This document shows, piece after piece, positions 41,784 through 46,143 of a DNA stretch of 46,143 nt. Below the pieces are notes generated by a model. The model worked only from the letters and a program-made list of their open reading frames with translations. It searched no databases and had not been told where the DNA came from. Position 1 is the first letter of the stretch, and every line of letters starts with the position of its first letter. Made by a program: the position numbers and the translations under genes. This DNA comes from CAVQCT01 sp964520865 (GTDB lineage Bacteria; Zixibacteria; MSB-5A5; GN15; FEB-12): the NCBI GenBank assembly GCA_964520865.1, contig CAZFOY010000029.1, forward strand, positions 1-46,143, written 5' to 3'.

Positions 41784-41984
41784 AAACCCACGATAACCTT
41801 CCGGATCGGCCGAGTTTCTTGCTTAGATATCGGCATCCTCTGATATCCGTGTACTTCCGGAAGAGAAAAACTGCGTGTACCTATTTAACTCAAGATAGCA
41901 TTTTCGCTTCTCTTGTCAAAGGAAATCAGACTCACAACCTGCTGTCGCAGTGCATGTGGACGCCCGTCGTTGCCGTTTCATATG

Positions 41985-42013
41985 TTGACTATTCAACCGT
42001 ATACCGGCATACT
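41985..42013 (+). promoter_or_regulatory. Possible promoter of the kinase-regulator pair
   Basis: TTGACT (41985-41990), 17 nt, CATACT (42008-42013). The expected start falls at about 42020, the A of the chosen ATG, so the transcript may be leaderless; no ribosome site is visible there. Confidence 0.4.
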
Positions 42014-42019
42014 TCTTCC

Positions 42020-43348
42020 ATGTTTTCGGGATCGAAAAAGCTGGCCTATGTCGCCCTGTTTACCGTTGTCATGATCGCCCTGGTAAACCTGGTCTGGTGG
42101 TTGAATTACGACCGCACCGAACGGCTCATGGACCGCCAGCTCAGCCGTCGACTGTCTGCCGTCGCCCAGAGTGGAGCGGTGGCGCTCAAGCCGACCCAGA
42201 TCGAGGAACTGATGCGCGATGATTTCGACGCCTACGCCGAGGTGACGTCGTTACTCGAAGACATTCGCAGTGCCGATTCCCTGTCCGAACTGTTCATCCT
42301 GGACCAGAACTATCACGTCCTTGCTTCTACCTCGCTCGAAGCGGACTCGGTCTATTTCCTCACCGGGCTCAACGGCAAATACATTGATAGCGTCTTCTAT
42401 TCCCTCAACGACAACCCGGTCTCGACACCTTCCTACCGGACGGGCAACGTCTATCTCAAGACTTCGTTCGCACCTCTTCATGATACCCGAGGTATGGTGG
42501 TCGCCGTGCTTGGCGTAGAGGCAAACGTCGACTATTTCGATGCTCTCGCTGATCTTCGCCACAACCTCTATTACTCAACCCTGCTTTCAATTATCGCTGG
42601 TATCTTTCTTGGCGGACTATTCCTGCTTTTCCAACGTCGTATGAGCGCGGCTGAACAGCAGATCTTCCTCAACGAGACACATAGTTACCTTGGCCGGATG
42701 GTCGCGGTTGTCTCACACGAGATCAAGAACCCGCTCATGATAATCAGGGCATCGGCGGAGCGACTTCACAAAAAATTCAGCGGTGACGAAAGCCGCTTCA
42801 TCATTGAGGAAGTCGATCGGCTCAATCGAATAGTAACCGGCTATCTTGATTTCGCCGGTGGGCGAACCAGATTTCTTGACAATGACCACGCCGAAACAGT
42901 CAACCTTGGAGAGCTGATCGGCAGTCTGAAGAAGCACTTTGCCGCTCGATATGAGGATGACTCGATAGAGTGGATACCGTCTGAAATCGATCCGTCACTC
43001 AATGCGGAAATCTATCCGAGATCACTTCGTCAGGTCCTGTTGAATCTGCTTATTAATGGCGCCGACGCTTGTCTGGCCGCCGGAAGGCGGATCGAAGTAG
43101 GCGTTGAAGTCCGTCGCGACAACGGTAACGTAAAGTTGTGCGTGGTCGATCGCGGGCTCGGCCTGACCCGAAAAGAGATCAAACGGCTCTTCACGCCATT
43201 CTATACGACCAAGCAAACCGGTTCCGGCCTGGGACTTTTCCTCAGCAAGAAAATCGTTGATGAGATGGGCGGAACTCTGGATATTACCAGCGAAAAGGGC
43301 ATGGGGACCCGCGTAACGATTAGTATCCCCACCAAAAACATGAGATGA
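42020..43348 (+). CDS. Two-component sensor histidine kinase
   Basis: The 442-residue kinase has two transmembrane helices (about 10-29 and 187-204) around an extracytoplasmic PAS/CHASE-like sensor of about 150 residues. A cytoplasmic HisKA H box follows, VVSHEIKNPLMIIRASAERL (His233), then the ATP-binding domain with N box LLNLLINGADA, G1 DRGLGLT, F box LFTPFYTTK and G2 TGSGLGLFLSKKI. ATG 42020 is preferred: the frame stays open upstream to 41819, but that part (with KRKTACTYLTQDSIFAS) is not membrane-like or conserved in form. The signal sensed is unknown. The stop overlaps the regulator start by 4 bp (ATGA), so the pair is co-translated. Confidence 0.92.
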   Translation: MFSGSKKLAYVALFTVVMIALVNLVWWLNYDRTERLMDRQLSRRLSAVAQSGAVALKPTQIEELMRDDFDAYAEVTSLLEDIRSADSLSELFILDQNYHVLASTSLEADSVYFLTGLNGKYIDSVFYSLNDNPVSTPSYRTGNVYLKTSFAPLHDTRGMVVAVLGVEANVDYFDALADLRHNLYYSTLLSIIAGIFLGGLFLLFQRRMSAAEQQIFLNETHSYLGRMVAVVSHEIKNPLMIIRASAERLHKKFSGDESRFIIEEVDRLNRIVTGYLDFAGGRTRFLDNDHAETVNLGELIGSLKKHFAARYEDDSIEWIPSEIDPSLNAEIYPRSLRQVLLNLLINGADACLAAGRRIEVGVEVRRDNGNVKLCVVDRGLGLTRKEIKRLFTPFYTTKQTGSGLGLFLSKKIVDEMGGTLDITSEKGMGTRVTISIPTKNMR

Positions 43349-44688
43349 GTATGGCGAATATACTTGTAGTCGACGATGAACCGAAAATGACTTCGCTGGT
43401 CTGCGGCCAACTTGAGGACGCCGGCCACACTGTGATGACGTGCACAGATCCTGCCAGGGCACTTGAGCTGATAGACAAACATTCGTTCGATATCGTAATC
43501 ACTGACCTGTCTATGCCCGGCGTTTCGGGAATGACCATTCTCGAGAAAGCACTGGAGAAAGACGGCACCGATGTCATCATGATGACGGCGTACGGTACCG
43601 TTGAGACGGCCGTCGAGGCGATGAAGAAAGGGGCGGCGGATTACCTGATCAAGCCGTTCCCACTCGACGAATTGGAGATCCTTGTCCGACGCCTGGTCGA
43701 GAAACAAAAGCTGACTTCGCTGTCCGGCCATTATGAAGCAGTCATCGCCGATCAGACATTCGCTGATTTCATAGGGGATTCTCCGGCGACCCACGAGGTC
43801 AAAGAGATGATCCGCAAGGTGGCTTCGTCCGATGCAACCGTCCTGCTCACCGGTCGTTCGGGCACCGGCAAGGAGGTTGCCGCCCGCATGTTGCACAACC
43901 TGTCACCTCGCCAGAGGAAGCCGTTTATCGCTGTCAACTGCGCCGCCCTGACTGAAACGTTGCTCGAATCGGAGCTTTTCGGCCATGAGAAGGGAGCTTT
44001 TACCGGCGCCGCCGGAAGAAAGAGAGGACGGTTTGAACTGGCCGACGGCGGGACGATTTTCCTGGACGAGATCGCCGAAACTTCGACTTCAATGCAAACT
44101 AAACTTCTCCGCGTGCTCGAAGAACGAAAGCTCGTGCGAGTGGGCGGGGTCGATCTGATCGATATCGACGTCCGTGTTGTGGCCGCCACCAACCGGCAAC
44201 TCAAAGAGGAAATGGAGAGTGGCAAGTTTCGCGAAGATCTGTTTTTCCGCCTCAACGTCTTCCCTATCCATATCCCGGGATTGGCCGACCGCAAGGAAGA
44301 CATCGTCCCTTTAGCCGAGCATTTTCTTCAGAGGCTCAGCTATCCTCACGGGAGACTGCCGTCGGACGTCGCGATGCTTCTCGAGTCATACGACTGGCCG
44401 GGGAACATTCGCGAGCTGAAGAATGTAATCGAACGGGCCACTATCCTTGCGGGCGGAGAGCCGCTCTCCACCGAAGATTTTTCTCTCGATATGGATATCG
44501 CGCCGATCACCCGCGCGGACGAGCCGGGAATAACAGCCGGTCCCCGGGGTCTCGAATCAGCTGAAAAGGAGATGATCCTTGGCGCTTTGAGGAAGGCCGA
44601 AGGGAACAAAACCGAGGCTGCCCGTTTACTCCAAATCACGCGAAGGCGGCTGTACAGCAGAATGAAAGTCTACGGGATAAAGCCATAA
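43345..44688 (+). CDS. NtrC-family sigma-54 response regulator
   Basis: The 447-residue regulator has a receiver with Asp54 in DIVITDLSMP and Lys103, and an AAA+ domain with Walker A GRSGTGKE (170-177), canonical GAFTGA (217-222) and Walker B GGTIFLDEI. A Fis-type helix-turn-helix follows, KTEAARLLQITRRRLYSRM. It is encoded in a 4-bp overlap with its kinase gene, so this is a complete two-component pair. Phosphorylation would let it drive sigma-54 RNA polymerase open-complex formation. The dyad at 44711-44726 and the sigma-54-like element at 44802-44816 are the nearest candidate targets. M3 (43351) is an alternative start. Confidence 0.93.
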   Translation: MSMANILVVDDEPKMTSLVCGQLEDAGHTVMTCTDPARALELIDKHSFDIVITDLSMPGVSGMTILEKALEKDGTDVIMMTAYGTVETAVEAMKKGAADYLIKPFPLDELEILVRRLVEKQKLTSLSGHYEAVIADQTFADFIGDSPATHEVKEMIRKVASSDATVLLTGRSGTGKEVAARMLHNLSPRQRKPFIAVNCAALTETLLESELFGHEKGAFTGAAGRKRGRFELADGGTIFLDEIAETSTSMQTKLLRVLEERKLVRVGGVDLIDIDVRVVAATNRQLKEEMESGKFREDLFFRLNVFPIHIPGLADRKEDIVPLAEHFLQRLSYPHGRLPSDVAMLLESYDWPGNIRELKNVIERATILAGGEPLSTEDFSLDMDIAPITRADEPGITAGPRGLESAEKEMILGALRKAEGNKTEAARLLQITRRRLYSRMKVYGIKP

Positions 44689-44710
44689 TGGTCGGACAGG
44701 TTCGCCCGGA

Positions 44711-44726
44711 TGTACCGTGTGGTACA
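44711..44726. promoter_or_regulatory. Perfect dyad TGTACC-GTGT-GGTACA, candidate activator site
   Basis: A 6-4-6 inverted repeat lies 22 bp after the regulator stop and 76 bp before the -24 block of the sigma-54-like promoter. Its form recalls the NtrC box (TGCACC-N5-GGTGCA). It has no T-run, so it is not a terminator. Binding of the neighbouring regulator is inferred. Confidence 0.6.
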
Positions 44727-44801
44727 ATCGTGGTCCCGAAGGAAGATGATCGAATGAGTCAACTTATTAGTTTATAACCGGTTAAGCAATGCGCATGACA
44801 A

Positions 44802-44816
44802 CGGCACAGGATTTGA
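44802..44816 (+). promoter_or_regulatory. Candidate sigma-54 promoter
   Basis: CGGCACAGGATTTGA matches TGGCACGNNNNTTGC at 8 of 11 fixed positions; GG at -24 is perfect, while -12 reads GA instead of GC. The start would be near 44828, 27 nt before the ATG at 44855. Confidence 0.55.
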
Positions 44817-44854
44817 TGGAAATCGTATCGGACTACGGTACGGAGAGTAATTGT

Positions 44855-45922
44855 ATGAAGAACATAGCGCGTAATTTCCTTCTCATATTCTGTGCTTTCA
44901 TTTTGCTTATGCCAGCGACGTTTGCCCAGCACAACGGCTCACAGGGCAGCGGCAACGGCATGGTTGACGCTCTTCGGCGTCAGATGGAACAGACGGATGA
45001 TTTGATCGACCGGGCTAAGGAGGTCGTCCAGAATTCGAATTCAGCGAAAGCGAAGATTGCGCTGGAGAGCGCGGTGAAGCTGCAGGAGAATGCCTGGACC
45101 AAGTTCAACGACGGAACGGTTGTCGGGTACCGTGAGGCGGCCATGCTCTCAGCTCAGGCGAGAGAGCGGGCCAAGTACGCAATTGCCAACGGACCGTTCA
45201 CCGAGCAGAACGATGATGTCGTGCTGCGGAAGCTCGAACGGGCTAACGAGCTGCTTGATCGGGCCCGAGAGTCGCTGTCCGGCAATCAGGACAAAAACCT
45301 TCAATCGACTTTCGACACGGCCGATGACAACCTGACCCGGGCCTGGGAGTTCTATCGAAACGGGCAGCCCCGCCCCGCCCTCAAGCTCTGTAACCAGGTG
45401 GAGCGAGCCATCAATAGGCTGGTCTTCCTGGCAAATCGCCGTAATGCAAATGAGGCCAATTTTCAGCGTCATATGGACAACATCGAGTCGTTGATGAACC
45501 GGGCCAAAGATCAGCTTGCTTCCTGCGATAATCAGAACGCCAGAGGGCTGTTCGATCAGGCTCAGAAAGCCTTCCGGCTGGCTCAGGACCTTTCGACCGA
45601 CGGGCACCTGACGGCGGCCGTACAGGCCCTGATGAACGCTCGGAATCTCAGTTCACAGGCGGTCGGACTTTGTACCGGTTTTGACGCTCTGAACCAGCAT
45701 TATGATCGGATAAAGAACGACGCCGATCTCATTAAAGAGACGGTGCCGCCGAGCGGAGACAAGGCCCGCCGACTGCTCGATCAGGTCTACGAACAGCTGG
45801 GACTCGCCCGGCAATATATCGATGACCAGAAGACGGACATGGCTACGGCTGCCCTGAAAGCGGCCGACCTGAGTCTCAACCTCGTCGTGAAGATGCTGAA
45901 TCAGGAAGACGGGACCGAATAA
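44855..45922 (+). CDS. Exported protein made of four helical repeats
   Basis: The 355-residue product has a signal peptide (NFLLIFCAFILLMPATFA) and a Gly/Ser spacer. Four tandem units of about 73-80 residues follow, starting near 36, 121, 203 and 278. Each has a first helix like ERANELLDRARESL, a second with Ala/Leu spacing (FDTADDNLTRAWEFYRNG) and a third like ALKLCNQVERAINRLV. The D/N-G turn between helices two and three is kept in three units (NDG, RNG, TDG). No enzyme motif is present. I do not recognise the family; it looks like a periplasmic helical-bundle or binding scaffold. ATG 44855 has GGAGAG upstream, and the signal peptide starts there. The next exported gene begins 12 bp later. 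Confidence 0.8.
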   Translation: MKNIARNFLLIFCAFILLMPATFAQHNGSQGSGNGMVDALRRQMEQTDDLIDRAKEVVQNSNSAKAKIALESAVKLQENAWTKFNDGTVVGYREAAMLSAQARERAKYAIANGPFTEQNDDVVLRKLERANELLDRARESLSGNQDKNLQSTFDTADDNLTRAWEFYRNGQPRPALKLCNQVERAINRLVFLANRRNANEANFQRHMDNIESLMNRAKDQLASCDNQNARGLFDQAQKAFRLAQDLSTDGHLTAAVQALMNARNLSSQAVGLCTGFDALNQHYDRIKNDADLIKETVPPSGDKARRLLDQVYEQLGLARQYIDDQKTDMATAALKAADLSLNLVVKMLNQEDGTE

Positions 45923-45934
45923 CTCGAGGGGAAA

Positions 45935-46143
45935 TTGCGCATACCTCCAATCTGTCGTCACTCCCTGCTGCTTGCTTTCCTTCTCATTTGCATGGTTACC
46001 GGGACGGCGGCGTCAGATCTGTCCATGAAAGCCGGCCTCGGCTACGATTTCTTTTCCCAGCAGTATTTCCTCGATTCCGCAATCCTTTCCGGACCGGAAT
46101 CTCTCTACACTACCTGGTCGCTCGAGAACAACTATCTCGACGA
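45935..46143 (+). CDS. Exported protein, N-terminal part (cut by the right edge)
   Basis: A frame with TTG at 45935 and GAGGGG 3-4 nt upstream continues to the window edge without a stop. An in-frame TAA at 45920 (the stop of the gene before) limits the start to this TTG, or ATG 45992. The product begins MRIPPICRHSLLLAFLLICM, a signal peptide ending near GTAAS. The first mature residues, MKAGLGYDFFSQQYFLDSAI, have the aromatic, alternating pattern of outer-membrane beta strands (inference). It probably forms an operon with the four-repeat protein. The rest lies outside the window. Confidence 0.65.
   Translation, partial: MRIPPICRHSLLLAFLLICMVTGTAASDLSMKAGLGYDFFSQQYFLDSAILSGPESLYTTWSLENNYLD

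Noticed and set aside
41819..42019. N-terminal extension of the histidine kinase
   Set aside because: The extra 67 residues lack a membrane helix and the region contains the likely promoter.

Overview
This 46 kb window is chromosomal DNA from an uncultured-type bacterium. My best guess is the candidate phylum Zixibacteria or a close FCB-group relative. This is inferred from a secreted protein with thrombospondin type-3 repeats and a dockerin-like Cys-Cys ... GNVDGD ... VDISDLIYLV tail (40305-41783), from several secreted repeat proteins, GFTLIELM pilins and NtrC-type regulators, and from the lack of CCA in the tRNA genes. No insertion sequence, prophage, integrase or CRISPR array was seen. 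Genes are tightly packed, with many 1-8 bp start/stop overlaps.

Layout. 1-2999: the start of a secreted protein on the minus strand, then a divergent exported coiled-coil/DUF4097 protein with a strong terminator. 3007-8486: a minus-strand run encoding a secreted protein with about twelve Asp/Gly/Tyr repeats, an exported HEAT-repeat protein and a YprB-like RNase H-fold exonuclease, with overlapping reading frames, followed by an HDOD protein carrying an H-box-like tail. 8633-12120: three separately terminated type IV pilin genes, each with a candidate sigma-54 promoter, next to an NtrC-type response regulator. 12338-16089 (plus): DUF169, UroD-family and fRMsr-like GAF proteins, then a two-helix small membrane protein, a BlaI-type repressor and a membrane protein with a zinc-ribbon tail.

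16086-27574 (minus) is a propionyl-CoA/methylmalonyl-CoA cluster: three-subunit acyl-CoA carboxylase, epimerase, two coenzyme-B12 mutase large subunits, one free B12-binding subunit, the MeaB GTPase, an acyl-CoA dehydrogenase, a metallo-beta-lactamase-fold hydrolase and a lipoprotein. Active-site residues make one mutase methylmalonyl-CoA type (Tyr/Arg) and the other isobutyryl-CoA type (Phe/Gln). The cluster can thus carry propionyl-CoA to succinyl-CoA and probably interconvert isobutyryl- and butyryl-CoA.

27583-35731 (minus) holds housekeeping genes: recJ, RNase P RNA, guaB, a coiled-coil zinc-ribbon protein, two tRNA genes with promoter and terminator, an aminotransferase/omega-amidase-like pair and a solitary N6-adenine DNA methylase. 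35856-41783: a CDP-alcohol phosphatidyltransferase converging on a type II NADH dehydrogenase, an unusual fusion of a periplasmic-binding-protein domain to a TolC-type outer-membrane domain, and the dockerin-like protein. 42020-46143 (plus): a histidine kinase/NtrC-type regulator pair followed by a dyad and a sigma-54-like promoter in front of an exported protein made of four helical repeats, and the start of another exported protein cut by the window edge.
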